Assembly: GCF_918697925.1 (NCBI RefSeq)
Contig: NZ_CAKKMF010000029.1
Location: 1-51,532, forward strand
Direction: 5' to 3'
Length of the DNA: 51,532 nucleotides
Origin: Arthrobacter sp. Bi26
GTDB taxonomy: Bacteria > Actinomycetota > Actinomycetes > Actinomycetales > Micrococcaceae
Position numbers and translations under genes: made by a program. Below are positions 32,610-42,351 of the stretch, piece after piece (position 1 is the stretch's first letter; the number at the start of each line of letters is the position of its first letter). The notes beneath the pieces are model-generated. The model saw only the letters and a program-made list of their open reading frames with translations. It did no database searches and was not told the origin of the DNA.

Positions 32610-34032
32610 TGATCGGTCTCTCTTCCGGGTAGTGGTACAGCTGGCTGCGCTGGCGCAGGGCCAGACCGGCGGCAAGGGTGACCGTCCCGACGCGCCCGGC
32701 AAACATGAGCAAGGCGAGGACGTAAACCCCCTCCGGCGGCAACTCTGCACTGAGGTTGGTGCTTAGGCCCACCGTGGCGAAGGCGGAAATGGTTTCAAAC
32801 AGGACCCGGTCAAGGGAGGCATGGCTGATGTGCAGGAGCAGGAGGGCCGAGACCGAGACGAGGGTGGCGCCGGCGACGATCACCGAAATGGCCACGCGCA
32901 TGGTGCCCTCGGGGATGGTGCGGCCATAGATCTTCACGTCCGCGTCGCCGCGGGCCTCGGCGGCGATCGCCAGGAACATCACGGCGATGGTGGTGACCTT
33001 GATGCCGCCGGCCGTGGAGGCGGAGCCGCCGCCGGCGAACATGAGGGCATCGGAGAGCAGCATGGTGGTCGACTCCATGTGGTTCTGGTCCACAAGGTTG
33101 AACCCGCCCGAGCGCAGCATGACTGAGGCAAACAGCGCATGCGTGATCTTGTCGCCGAGGTCCATGTCCCCGATGGTGCGCAGGTTGTCCCACTCCAGGA
33201 AGCCCCAGAGGACCGTCCCGGCGGCGAGGAGGATGAAGGACACCTGGATGGTCAGCTTGGTGTGCAGGTTCCATTTCTTCCACCGCAGCCCGTTCTGGTG
33301 CAGCACCATGACCACGGGGAAGCCCAGGCTGCCCAGGAACACCCCGAGCATGAGCGGAACGAGGATCCAGAGATCGGTTTCGTACGGGACGATCCCGTCC
33401 GAATGCGGCGTGAAGCCGGCGTTGTTGAAAGCCGAAATGGCGTAGAAGATGCCGTGCCACACAGATTGCGGGAAGCTCTCCCCAAGGATCAGGAAGCGGG
33501 GGATAAGAGCCAGCGCCAGGGCGCCCTCGATCACCACGGAGGTCACGATCACGATCCGCAGCAGCGTACCGACTTCACCGAGCCGGCCTGCATTCATGGC
33601 CTCCTGGGCGATCAGCTTGCCGCGGACACCGAGTCTCTTGCTGACCATGAGCGCCAGCAGCGACGCGAGGGTCAAGGTGCCCAAGCCGCCCACGAAAATG
33701 CCGAACAGAATCACGAGCTGGCCGAAGAAGGACCAGTGCACAGCCGTGGAGACCACGGTCAGGCCCGTGACGCAGACAGCGGACGCCGCGGTGAAGAACG
33801 CCTGATGCAGCGGTGTGACCTGTCCCGTCGCGGAAGCTAAGGGCAGCGAGAGCAAAGCGGTGAAAACCAGGATTACGACGCCGAACGCCGTAAGCGCCAG
33901 GCGGGCCGGCGAGCTGTTTGCGATGCTGTCAATGAAGTCGCGCAGGCGTGTGAAGATCCACAGGCCTTCCCGCTCCGGCATACCTGGCTGCCAGCTGGCG
34001 GGGCTCTTGGACCTCGACTGGCTTTGCGTCAT
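32602..34032 (-). CDS. trkH: TrkH/KtrB-type potassium transporter
   Basis: The 476-residue membrane protein is the pore of a potassium uptake system. It shows the four selectivity-filter regions: AVCVTGLTV, AFNNAGFTPHSDG, SVMLRSGGFN with a later GGGSASTAGGIKV, and ISAFATVGLS. It ends RQRSQLYHYPEERPIIG. The start is the ATG at 34032, with GAGGAAAAAC ahead; a much longer upstream frame is antisense to acuC. It is the first gene of the trkH-trkA pair and is divergent from acuC. Confidence 0.95.
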   Translation of the reverse strand: MTQSQSRSKSPASWQPGMPEREGLWIFTRLRDFIDSIANSSPARLALTAFGVVILVFTALLSLPLASATGQVTPLHQAFFTAASAVCVTGLTVVSTAVHWSFFGQLVILFGIFVGGLGTLTLASLLALMVSKRLGVRGKLIAQEAMNAGRLGEVGTLLRIVIVTSVVIEGALALALIPRFLILGESFPQSVWHGIFYAISAFNNAGFTPHSDGIVPYETDLWILVPLMLGVFLGSLGFPVVMVLHQNGLRWKKWNLHTKLTIQVSFILLAAGTVLWGFLEWDNLRTIGDMDLGDKITHALFASVMLRSGGFNLVDQNHMESTTMLLSDALMFAGGGSASTAGGIKVTTIAVMFLAIAAEARGDADVKIYGRTIPEGTMRVAISVIVAGATLVSVSALLLLHISHASLDRVLFETISAFATVGLSTNLSAELPPEGVYVLALLMFAGRVGTVTLAAGLALRQRSQLYHYPEERPIIG

Positions 34033-34149
34033 GTTTTTCCTCGGTTGAAACTGCTTCCCCAAGTAGTAAACCACTAAAGTCCCGTAATGGCCGGGGGAGC
34101 ACCCGTGCACGCGCGGGAACCCGGGGACCGCTCCGGTAGCCTGTGATTG

Positions 34150-35373
34150 ATGACATTCCTGCCCGGACTCACTCAGACCGCGCTGCCGACGACGGTGGTG
34201 TGGGCTCCTGCCATGACCGCCTACAACTTCGGCCACTCCCACCCGATGGCGCCGGAGCGCATGGAGCTCACAGCGAAGCTGGCCGGCAGTCTGGGACTGC
34301 TGGATCTGGACCACGTCACGGTGGCGGCACCGGACGTCGCCGCCGACGCGGAGCTGTGCGCGGTCCACAGCCCGGAGTTTGTGGCCGCCGTGCGGCGTGT
34401 GAGCGAAAACCCGGACACCCCCGACCACGCCAGGGGCCTGGGAACCGAGGATGATCCGGCCTTTGCGGGCATGCACGAAGCCAGCGCCCGGCTTGCCGGC
34501 GGCTCCCTGCTGGCGGCCGCTGCCATCCTGGACGGCAGCGCGGTGCGGGCCGTGAACTTCGGCGGCGGGATGCACCACGCCTCCAGGGACCGCGCGAGCG
34601 GTTTTTGCATCTACAACGACGCCGCCCTCGCGGTCCAGCGGCTGCTCGACGGCGGCGTCCAGCGCGTGGCCTACGTCGACGTCGATGCGCACCACGGCGA
34701 CGGCACGCAGAGCATCTTCTGGGACGATCCGCGGGTGCTGACTATTTCGCTGCACGAGTCCGGGCTGACCCTCTTCCCGGGCACCGGGTTTGCCAACGAG
34801 ATCGGCGGCCCGAACGCGCAAGGCAGCGCCGTGAACGTCGCCCTCCCGGCCGGCACCGCGGACGCGGGGTGGCTGCGGGCCTTCCACGCCGTCGTGCCCC
34901 AGCTCATTGGCGCGTTCGAGCCGGAAGTCATCGTCAGCCAGCACGGCTGCGACTCGCACCGGCTTGACCCGCTCGCCCACCTGAACATCAGCGTCGACGG
35001 CCAGCGCGAGGCCGCAACGGCCATCGGCAACCTCGCCGCGCGCTACTGCGACAACCGGTGGATTTCCACAGGCGGCGGCGGCTACAACGTCGTCAGCGTG
35101 GTGCCGCGGTCCTGGAGCCACCTCATAGCCATCGCGGCCGGCCGCCCGGTACCGCTGCGCACCCCGGTTCCGGAGGACTGGCGAAACTATGTCAAAGACA
35201 AGTACGGGGCCAAGTTCGGTGTAGAGCCGCCCGAGGCGATGGGCGACGACGTCGACCTCTGGTGGCGGTCCTGGGAAGTCGGTTTCGACCCCAACGACGA
35301 GGTGGACCGCAGCGTCATGGCCACCCGCAAGGAAGTGTTTCCCCTGCACGGACTGGACCCCTGGTTCGACTAG
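34150..35373 (+). CDS. acuC: AcuC-like histone deacetylase-family protein
   Basis: The 407-residue protein belongs to the arginase/deacetylase fold. In Bacillus AcuC deacetylates acetyl-CoA synthetase, and acs lies in this window. Active-site parts are visible: the His pair in GGGMHHASRD, the metal ligands in YVDVDAHHGDGTQ, DSHRLDPLAHL (the second Asp), and the catalytic Tyr in GGGGYN. An ATG at 34150 is preferred to the TTG at 34147; no clear ribosome binding site is seen. The C-terminal 60 residues (WWRSWEVGFDPNDEVDR) are typical of actinobacterial AcuC. Confidence 0.92.
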   Translation: MTFLPGLTQTALPTTVVWAPAMTAYNFGHSHPMAPERMELTAKLAGSLGLLDLDHVTVAAPDVAADAELCAVHSPEFVAAVRRVSENPDTPDHARGLGTEDDPAFAGMHEASARLAGGSLLAAAAILDGSAVRAVNFGGGMHHASRDRASGFCIYNDAALAVQRLLDGGVQRVAYVDVDAHHGDGTQSIFWDDPRVLTISLHESGLTLFPGTGFANEIGGPNAQGSAVNVALPAGTADAGWLRAFHAVVPQLIGAFEPEVIVSQHGCDSHRLDPLAHLNISVDGQREAATAIGNLAARYCDNRWISTGGGGYNVVSVVPRSWSHLIAIAAGRPVPLRTPVPEDWRNYVKDKYGAKFGVEPPEAMGDDVDLWWRSWEVGFDPNDEVDRSVMATRKEVFPLHGLDPWFD

Positions 35374-35469
35374 GCCCGGGCCCGGGTGGAGGCCCCGGTT
35401 GGGGCCCGGTGCCAGGGAAGCAATTCGTGGATGCCATCTGGCGTATATGTCGCTAGTGTGGAGGACATG

Positions 35470-36015
35470 GTGACAGACGACGTATTTGCCGTCATTGCTG
35501 AGGCAACCAGGCGTGACATTCTGATAGCCCTCCGCAAGGGGGACAAAGCGGTGGGGGAACTGGTCCAGGAGCTTGAAGCAAGCCAGCCCACCATTTCCAA
35601 GCATCTCAAAGTCCTCCGCGAAGCGGACCTGGTGAGCATGCGCGCCCAGGGCCAGAAGCGGTACTACACGCTCAACCCCAAACCGCTCGCCGGGATCGCC
35701 AGCTGGCTCCAGGCGTTCGACGTCGGCCCCGCTGCGACAGCGGACGCCGCCGCGCCCCTCCACCCCGAACCCAGTCCTGCCGCCGTCCCGGATGGCCTGT
35801 CCGCAGCGGCCGTCCCGCAGCCGGTCGCCGCGCAGCCCGCCGCAGCACTGGCGGCCCGTCCTGCCGGCAGCCCGCTGAGCCCCGCCGTCGTCATCCCGGT
35901 GGGAACGGCAGGGGAGGACAAGAGGCCCCAGCAGATCGGGCGGACCGTGGGCCGGGCCGCCACCAGGGCCGCCGACCTCCTGGCCAACCTGCCCAAGTTC
36001 GGCCGCAAGAAGTAA
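35470..36015 (+). CDS. ArsR-family regulator with Ala/Pro-rich C-terminal extension
   Basis: The protein has 181 residues from the GTG at 35470, which is five bases after GGAGG. The ATG at 35467 would be only two bases away. The winged helix fills about residues 1-82: MTDDVFAVIAEATRRDILIAL, AVGELVQELEASQPTISKHL and LREADLVSMRAQGQKRYYTL. It has no metal-binding cysteines. The rest is a low-complexity Ala/Pro linker and a short basic end, LLANLPKFGRKK, preceded by GRTVGRAATRAADLL. The C-terminal piece is conserved in style across Micrococcaceae and may bind DNA or another partner; this is inference. The target genes are unknown. Confidence 0.85.
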   Translation: MTDDVFAVIAEATRRDILIALRKGDKAVGELVQELEASQPTISKHLKVLREADLVSMRAQGQKRYYTLNPKPLAGIASWLQAFDVGPAATADAAAPLHPEPSPAAVPDGLSAAAVPQPVAAQPAAALAARPAGSPLSPAVVIPVGTAGEDKRPQQIGRTVGRAATRAADLLANLPKFGRKK

Positions 36016-36082
36016 CCCAGGCCGTTTGTGTCCTGCGCCACCCCGTTTTTGTCACAGGGGGCGCCCTCAGGTCCTCAAATAG

Positions 36083-37501
<1,419 letters not shown>

Positions 37502-37535
37502 GTCTGATCTTCCGGTTGCCCGTGTGCCGGGACAG

Positions 37536-37575
37536 CGGTGGCGGCAGTGTTCTTCGACAGACACTGCCGCCACCG
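37536..37575. terminator. Bidirectional terminator between gdhA and lldD
   Basis: CGGTGGCGGCAGTGT (37536-37550) and ACACTGCCGCCACCG (37561-37575) form a perfect 15-base stem with a 10-base loop. It lies between the convergent stops of gdhA and lldD. The stem core GCGGCAGTGTT recurs in a second hairpin at 39035-39069. Confidence 0.8.
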
Positions 37576-37603
37576 TCATTTCCGCGGGCATATGTCGGAC
37601 GGG

Positions 37604-38953
37604 CTACTGCCGGAGGATCCGCACGTGGTCCGGGGTGAGGTCCGCGATCCGGCTGACGCCCAGCAGGGCCATGGTGCGTTCCATGTCCTTCTCCAGGATT
37701 TGGAGGGCGCGGTCCACCCCGGCCCGTCCGCCGGCCATAAGCCCGTACAGGTAGGCGCGGCCGATCAGCGTGAAGTCGGCGCCGAGGGCGAGGGCGGCGA
37801 TGATGTCCGCGCCGCTCATGATGCCGGTGTCCAGGATGATCGCGGCCTCGCTGCGGTCCGCCTTCAGCGCGGCAGCGACCTCGGGGAGCAGGTGGAACGG
37901 GATCGGTGCCCGGTCCAGCTGGCGGCCGCCGTGGTTGGAGAGCACAATCCCGTCCGCGCCGTGGTCCACCACCTTGCGGGCGTCGTCGACCGTCTGAATG
38001 CCCTTGACCACGAGCTTGCCCTTCCAGGTCTCGCGCAGCCAGTCGAGGTCGGCGTAGGTCAGGGTGGGGTCGAACATGGAGTTGATCAGGTCCGCGACCG
38101 TGCCCGTGTACCGGGACAGCGACGCGAAAGTCAGCGGCTCGTGGGTGAGGAAGTTGAACCACCACGCGGGCCGGTAGGACGCATCGAGGACGGTCTTGAG
38201 CGTCAGGGCGGGCGGGATGGTCATGCCATTGCGGACGTCGCGGAGCCTGGCGCCGGCGACGGCAGTGTCCACCGTGACCATTAGGGTGTCGTTGCCCGCC
38301 GCGGCGGCACGCTGGATCAGTTCCAGCGACCGGTCCCGGTCCGTCCACAGGTACAGCTGGAACCAGTTGCGGCCCGTGGGTGCGGCGGCGGCCACGTCCT
38401 CGAGGGACGCCGTGCCCATGGTGGAGAGCGTGTACGGAATGCCGGCGGCTTCGGCGGCCTGCGAGCCGGCGTATTCGCCCTCGGACTGCATCATCCGGGT
38501 GAATCCTGTCGGCGCGATCCCCACCGGCAAGCGGGACGGCCCGCCCAGGATGTCGGTGCTGAGGTCGATGCTGGAGACGTCACGCAGGACCCCGGGCCGG
38601 AACTCGATGTCCAGGAACGCCTGGCGGGCGCGGCGGAGGGAGATTTCGGCCTCGGCGGCGCCGTCGGTGTAGTCGAACGGTGCCTGGGGCGTGCGGCGCT
38701 TGGCCATGTCCCGTAGGTCCCAGATGGTGCTGGCACGGCGCAGCCTGGCGGCCCGGCTGAACTCCGGCTTCTTGAACTGCATCAGGGGAGCGAGGTCGGC
38801 GTATTTGGGCACACGGCGCTTCAACGCGGCAGGAAGCCCACGGGCGGCCGCCGCCGCTGCGCCTTGCCCGGACGAGGAGGCACCGGGGTCCGTGGAAGTG
38901 GCCCCGGGAGTGATCGGAGCCTCGGGGTTGCCGGGCGGAACGGTCTGCGTCAT
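37604..38953 (-). CDS. lldD: FMN-dependent L-lactate dehydrogenase family
   Basis: The 449-residue protein is an FMN-dependent alpha-hydroxyacid dehydrogenase, most like quinone-linked L-lactate dehydrogenase (LldD/Rv0694-LldD2 family). It has [13 protein letters not shown] (FMN binding), [36 protein letters not shown] with the FMN lysine, and the catalytic histidine in [11 protein letters not shown] followed by [14 protein letters not shown]. The ATG at 38953 has GGAGACAGCC ahead. The earlier in-frame ATG at 38965 lacks a site. About 45 low-complexity N-terminal residues precede the domain. Other substrates such as glycolate cannot be excluded. Confidence 0.9.
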   Translation of the reverse strand: MTQTVPPGNPEAPITPGATSTDPGASSSGQGAAAAAARGLPAALKRRVPKYADLAPLMQFKKPEFSRAARLRRASTIWDLRDMAKRRTPQAPFDYTDGAAEAEISLRRARQAFLDIEFRPGVLRDVSSIDLSTDILGGPSRLPVGIAPTGFTRMMQSEGEYAGSQAAEAAGIPYTLSTMGTASLEDVAAAAPTGRNWFQLYLWTDRDRSLELIQRAAAAGNDTLMVTVDTAVAGARLRDVRNGMTIPPALTLKTVLDASYRPAWWFNFLTHEPLTFASLSRYTGTVADLINSMFDPTLTYADLDWLRETWKGKLVVKGIQTVDDARKVVDHGADGIVLSNHGGRQLDRAPIPFHLLPEVAAALKADRSEAAIILDTGIMSGADIIAALALGADFTLIGRAYLYGLMAGGRAGVDRALQILEKDMERTMALLGVSRIADLTPDHVRILRQ

Positions 38954-39034
38954 GGCTGTCTCCATAGTGGGTCGGATGCTCGTGCTGGGGTTCCCTCACA
39001 CTCTAGGTGGTGCCGGTGTGCGCCGAAATGACAC

Positions 39035-39069
39035 TTCGCGGCAGTGTTGGCGCGGAACACTGCCGCGAA
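39035..39069. repeat. Perfect hairpin between divergent lldD and DAHP synthase leader
   Basis: TTCGCGGCAGTGTT (39035-39048) and AACACTGCCGCGAA (39056-39069) are perfect 14-base arms with loop GGCGCGG. It shares the 11-base core GCGGCAGTGTT with the gdhA terminator. It stands upstream of both neighbouring genes, so it is not the terminator of either. Confidence 0.7.
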
Positions 39070-39123
39070 CTGCACTCTCGGCGTCCCGGGGCGACGGGTC
39101 CGGCGAATTGTTACGCCCGGTGT

Positions 39124-39153
39124 TTGCCCCGGCCGCGGCTCCGGGGCTATGGT
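39124..39153 (+). promoter_or_regulatory. Candidate promoter for the aromatic leader
   Basis: TTGCCC (39124-39129) and TATGGT (39148-39153) are separated by 18 bases. Transcription would then start about at 39160-39161, at the A of the leader peptide ATG. That would make the leader peptide leaderless, which explains why no ribosome binding site precedes it. Inference from spacing. Confidence 0.5.
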
Positions 39154-39160
39154 CGACGCT

Positions 39161-39220
39161 ATGACTAACCGTTGGTATGCGTATTTTTCGTTGGCTCTGG
39201 AGGGGCCCGCGTCTAACTGA
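39161..39220 (+). CDS. Aromatic leader peptide ahead of DAHP synthase
   Basis: This 19-residue open frame reads MTNRWYAYFSLALEGPASN. It holds Trp5, Tyr6, Tyr8 and Phe9 together, so all three aromatic amino acids are sampled within five codons. The next gene makes the first enzyme of aromatic synthesis. Such a peptide acts by ribosome stalling when an aromatic tRNA is uncharged. In Corynebacterium glutamicum a leader named aroR is known ahead of a DAHP synthase gene. The in-frame ATG at 39149 could give four extra residues (MVDA). No ribosome binding site is seen, so leaderless translation is likely. Confidence 0.85.
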   Translation: MTNRWYAYFSLALEGPASN

Positions 39221-39273
39221 CACGCATCCAACTTTCCTTCAGAGCCAACAGGGCAGAGATCATTCTCTGCCCT
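39190..39273 (+). promoter_or_regulatory. Attenuator-like pairing segments between leader peptide and DAHP synthase gene
   Basis: GTTGGCTCTG (39190-39199), directly after the aromatic codons, pairs perfectly with CAGAGCCAAC (39240-39249). Next to it AGGGCAGAGA (39250-39259) and TCTCTGCCCT (39264-39273) form a perfect 10-base hairpin with loop TCAT. CAGAG at 39240-39244 could also pair with the CTCTG of the second hairpin, so the two structures can compete. A ribosome stalled on the aromatic codons would cover the first arm. The T-run after the hairpin is poor, so control might act on transcription or translation. Confidence 0.7.
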
Positions 39274-39334
39274 TCGCCATTTCTCCGGCGGGTTCTGATC
39301 AGGGCCCGCTCCGCATCCGGAACAGGACCCGAAC

Positions 39335-40483
39335 ATGAGCATCGAAGCAGCCCCCGGCACCCAGCACTCCACCTCGAACCTGCGCGTCAGCGAGTTCACC
39401 CCGCTGCCCACCCCGCAGGACCTCATGGCGGAACTGCCGCTGGAGCCCCGCCTGGCCGAGGTAGTTGGACGGGGCCGGGACGAGGTCCGGGCCATCATGG
39501 ACGGTGTGGACGACCGGCTGCTCGTCATCGTGGGCCCCTGCTCCATCCACGATCCCAAGGCGGGGCTGGAATACGCCCGCCGGCTGGTCAGCCAGGCCGA
39601 GAAGCACCGCGAAGACCTGCTGATCGTCATGCGCACATACTTCGAAAAGCCGCGCACCACGGTGGGCTGGAAGGGCCTGATCAACGACCCCCGGCTGGAC
39701 GGCAGCCACGACATTGCCGCGGGCCTGCGCGCGGCCCGGGCCTTCCTGCGCCAGGTCACGGCCCTCGGCCTGCCCACCGCCACCGAGTTCCTTGAGCCCA
39801 TCAGCCCCCAGTACGTCGCGGACCTGGTCGCCTGGGGCGCGATCGGCGCCCGCACCACGGAGAGCCAGATCCACCGCCAGCTGGCTTCCGGGCTGTCCAT
39901 GCCGATCGGCTTCAAGAACGGGACCGACGGCGACCTCCAGGTGGCGCTGGATGCGTGCAGCGCCGCCGCTGCGGCCCAGGCGTTCCTCGGGATCGACGAC
40001 GACGGCAGGGCCGCGCTTGTGGCCACCGCCGGCAACCCGGACACCCACGTCATCCTCCGCGGCGGACGCAAGGGACCCAACTACTCCGCCGCCGACGTTG
40101 AAGCGGCCTCCGCCAAACTCGCCGCGAAGCAGCTGAACCCCCGCCTGATCGTCGACGCCAGCCACGCCAACAGCGGCAAGAACCACCACCGCCAGGCCGA
40201 GGTCGCCCTCGAAATTGGTGCCCAGCTGGAAAGTCCCGGAGCCGCGGCCGGGGCCATCGCCGGCGTCATGCTGGAGAGCTTCCTGGTGGGCGGGGCGCAA
40301 AACCTAGAGGTCAACGCCGCCGTCACAACCGCAGGCAAAGCCGCAGGCAACGCTGGAGCCGCCGGCCGGGACGAGCTGGTCTACGGCCAGAGCGTCACGG
40401 ATGCCTGCATGGACTGGGATGTGACGGCGTCGGTACTTGGCCAACTGGCCGCCTCGGCCCGCACGCGCCGGACGCGTGCCTGA
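39335..40483 (+). CDS. aroG: 3-deoxy-7-phosphoheptulonate (DAHP) synthase, class I
   Basis: The enzyme joins phosphoenolpyruvate and erythrose 4-phosphate, the first step of the shikimate pathway. The 382-residue protein is an AroF/G/H-type enzyme: VGPCSIHDPKAGLEYARRL (with the metal cysteine), MRTYFEKPRTTVGWKGLIND, GARTTESQIHRQLASGLSMP, KNGTDGDLQVA, RGGRKGPNY and DASHANSGK. The class II enzyme of many actinobacteria has another sequence, so this may be a second isoenzyme. Which aromatic product inhibits it cannot be told. AGGACCC precedes the ATG. It follows the aromatic leader by 114 bases. Confidence 0.95.
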   Translation: MSIEAAPGTQHSTSNLRVSEFTPLPTPQDLMAELPLEPRLAEVVGRGRDEVRAIMDGVDDRLLVIVGPCSIHDPKAGLEYARRLVSQAEKHREDLLIVMRTYFEKPRTTVGWKGLINDPRLDGSHDIAAGLRAARAFLRQVTALGLPTATEFLEPISPQYVADLVAWGAIGARTTESQIHRQLASGLSMPIGFKNGTDGDLQVALDACSAAAAAQAFLGIDDDGRAALVATAGNPDTHVILRGGRKGPNYSAADVEAASAKLAAKQLNPRLIVDASHANSGKNHHRQAEVALEIGAQLESPGAAAGAIAGVMLESFLVGGAQNLEVNAAVTTAGKAAGNAGAAGRDELVYGQSVTDACMDWDVTASVLGQLAASARTRRTRA

Positions 40484-40573
40484 GGGTTGGACAGGAGGGC
40501 GCGGGAAGTGCGAGATTTTCGAGATTCCTGCGGAAAACGTGTGGGGATTCCTGAGGAAGTCTTTCACATTGGC

Positions 40574-40605
40574 ACCATGAGCAACTAGTGTTGCTAACAC
40601 ATGGT
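40574..40605. promoter_or_regulatory. Dyad upstream of the BldC-like gene
   Basis: AGCAAC-TAGT-GTTGCT (40580-40595) is a perfect inverted repeat, flanked by ACCATG (40574-40579) and CATGGT (40600-40605), which add an outer inverted pair. A possible promoter, TTTCAC (40562-40567) and TAGTGT (40586-40591) with 18 bases between, overlaps it. The gene starts about 80 bases downstream. The site could bind a regulator, perhaps the BldC-like protein itself. Confidence 0.4.
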
Positions 40606-40682
40606 TGTTTGATGGCTCAGCATCGGCACACCGCCATGTCACCAGGTGGGGCTGCCGTTCGCTTGAGCAAAGGAATAGGGAA

Positions 40683-40904
40683 ATGTCTACGGAGGCCAAC
40701 TTCTCCAAGGCCCGTTTTTTGACCGTGGCCGAAGTCGCGGAACTTATGCGGGTATCAAAGATGACTGTGTACCGTCTGGTGCATTCGGGGGAGATGCCGG
40801 CCGTGCGCTTCGGCCGCTCCTACCGCGTGCCGGAAAACGCCGTCGAACAGTACCTCAAGGGTGCCGTCGTCGACCGGAGCGACGGTCACGCCGGAACTGG
40901 CTGA
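40683..40904 (+). CDS. BldC-like small helix-turn-helix regulator
   Basis: The 73-residue protein is nearly all a MerR-like, excisionase-type winged helix: FLTVAEVAELMRVSKMTVYR, LVHSGEMPAVRFGRSYRVPE. BldC in Streptomyces is a 68-residue regulator of this type that binds direct repeats along DNA and delays development. The M. tuberculosis counterpart lies between proC and the bS22 gene, the same neighbourhood. The ATG at 40683 has AAAGGAATAGGG ahead. Its role in this non-sporulating organism is unknown. It is not tied to phage genes. Confidence 0.93.
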   Translation: MSTEANFSKARFLTVAEVAELMRVSKMTVYRLVHSGEMPAVRFGRSYRVPENAVEQYLKGAVVDRSDGHAGTG

Positions 40905-41110
40905 ACAGCCAGCGGCAACATTCACAGCGTGAATCGACTGCTTTGGGTCCCGCATGGGTCCCGCGGTCGTGGGGTGCCTCGCAGAGGCGGTACCCTGTTA
41001 AGGAACGTTTTACGTCATTGTAAGAACCTGTCAGTTGTTTCAGTCTGCTTGCTTAGCCCGCGGACCCTTCCCAACAGGCAGGTACTGCATCTAGCCGGTA
41101 AGGAACTTTC

Positions 41111-41209
41111 GTGGGTTCAGTTATTAAGAAGCGTCGCAAGCGTATGGCCAAGAAGAAGCACCGCAAGCTGCTTCGCAAGACGCGCCACCAGCGTCGCAAT
41201 AAGAAGTAG
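41111..41209 (+). CDS. Small ribosomal subunit protein bS22
   Basis: This 32-residue gene is too short for normal gene finding. It reads MGSVIKKRRKRMAKKKHRKL and continues with LRKTRHQRRNKK. The sequence and its place just downstream of the BldC-like gene match bS22 (Rv0500B type), a basic peptide found in the actinobacterial 30S subunit near the decoding region. It starts at a conserved GTG with AAGGAA ahead and is followed by a canonical terminator at 41229-41263. The 206 bases upstream hold no gene; they contain ATTCAC-AGC-GTGAAT at 40920-40934. Confidence 0.95.
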   Translation: MGSVIKKRRKRMAKKKHRKLLRKTRHQRRNKK

Positions 41210-41228
41210 CCATACTTCGAAATGCATG

Positions 41229-41263
41229 AAATGCCCGTTGCCTTCCAGGCGGCGGGCATTTTT
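41229..41263 (+). terminator. Rho-independent terminator after bS22
   Basis: AAATGCCCG (41229-41237) pairs with CGGGCATTT (41253-41261), with an inner GCC/GGC pair, followed by a T-run through 41263. This is the only hairpin in the window with the full classical form, 20 bases past the bS22 stop. Confidence 0.88.
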
Positions 41264-41401
41264 CTTGCTCCAGCCCGGTGGGAAGATTTCGCGCCGGATT
41301 GGACGCGGGCTGCGGAATCGGACACGGGCGGGCCCGGATCCGCGACGCGCGGGTCTGAAACAAAGGCGCGGAACCGAAACCGCAGCGGAAAACCGCGGGG
41401 A

Positions 41402-42220
41402 TCAGCGGCTGGGTCCGCGGAAGCGGGAGAACCCCCGCCACAGGCCGTAGATGGCCCCGCCGACCGTCGCGGCCTTGAATCCCAGGGTGGCGGCACGCCG
41501 GCCGGCACGGAAGTCGTAGACCGGCCAGTTGTGCTCGCGGGCGTAACGGCGCAGCTTGGAGTCGGGATTGATGGCAACGGGGTGCCCCACCATGCTCAGC
41601 AGCGGGATGTCGTTGTGGGAATCGCTGTAGGCCCAGCAGCGGCTGAGGTCCAGCCCTTGGTCGTCGGCAATTTGCTGGACTGCGACTGCTTTGGCCGGGC
41701 CGTGGAGGATTTCTCCCACGAGCCGCCCCGTGTACGAGCCGTCCAAAATCTCGCCCACCGTGCCCAGCGCCCCGGTCAGGCCCAGCCGGGCGGCAATGAC
41801 GGTGGCTACCTCGATCGGCGTCGCCGTGACGAGCCAAACTTTGCGCCCCACCCGGAGATGCTGCTCCGCCAGGGCCTTGGCCCCCGGCCAGATCCGCGAC
41901 TCAATCATCTCGTCGTAGACCTCTTCGCCCAGAGCTTCGATGTCCTTGGCTGTGATGCCGGCGGCCAGCGTCAGGGCGGAATCGCGGACGGCGTGGACGT
42001 CATCCATGTTTTCGCCGCGCAGGACGAACATGAATTGCTTCCAAGCGAACCCGGCGGCCTGCGGCAGGGTGAACGCGCCGCGCTGGTGAAGCTTGCGGGC
42101 GACATGGAAAAGGCTTGCGCCCTTCATGAGGGTGTTGTCGACGTCGAAAAACGCAGCCTCGCCGTGCTGCATCGATGCAGCAGGCTCACTGGCCACAATG
42201 ACGTATTTCTCCTCGGGCAT
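41402..42220 (-). CDS. HAD-IB family phosphatase, SerB-like
   Basis: The 272-residue protein is a HAD-superfamily phosphatase of subfamily IB. The catalytic DxDxT is in AAFFDVDNTLMKG (about 22-34), motif II is VWLVTATPIEVA, and motif III/IV is AYSDSHNDIPLL. SerB1 of mycobacteria (Rv0505c) is the closest match by context. The substrate may be a phosphoserine-like, phospholipid or other small phosphate ester. The last 25 residues (AATVGGAIYGLWRGF) could be a membrane-associated tail. It is convergent with bS22 and divergent from the glutaredoxin-like gene. Confidence 0.9.
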   Translation of the reverse strand: MPEEKYVIVASEPAASMQHGEAAFFDVDNTLMKGASLFHVARKLHQRGAFTLPQAAGFAWKQFMFVLRGENMDDVHAVRDSALTLAAGITAKDIEALGEEVYDEMIESRIWPGAKALAEQHLRVGRKVWLVTATPIEVATVIAARLGLTGALGTVGEILDGSYTGRLVGEILHGPAKAVAVQQIADDQGLDLSRCWAYSDSHNDIPLLSMVGHPVAINPDSKLRRYAREHNWPVYDFRAGRRAATLGFKAATVGGAIYGLWRGFSRFRGPSR

Positions 42221-42351
42221 GCCACGAGTCTAGTCAATGACCGGGCCCCGGACCGCCCGCACGGCGCGCGACGCGACGGCGGGACGGCCCGGCCTCAGGC
42301 GGACTGCGCCGCGCGTCGACGCCGAAGCGGCGGCCGGGCTACGGTGGATGC

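Noticed and set aside
32602..35763. 1053-codon minus-strand frame extending trkH upstream
   Set aside because: Only residues after the Met at 34032 are TrkH; the rest is antisense to acuC.
40683..40904. Excisionase of a prophage or integrative element
   Set aside because: No integrase, attachment site or phage genes are near; the neighbourhood (bS22) marks it as a BldC-like core regulator.
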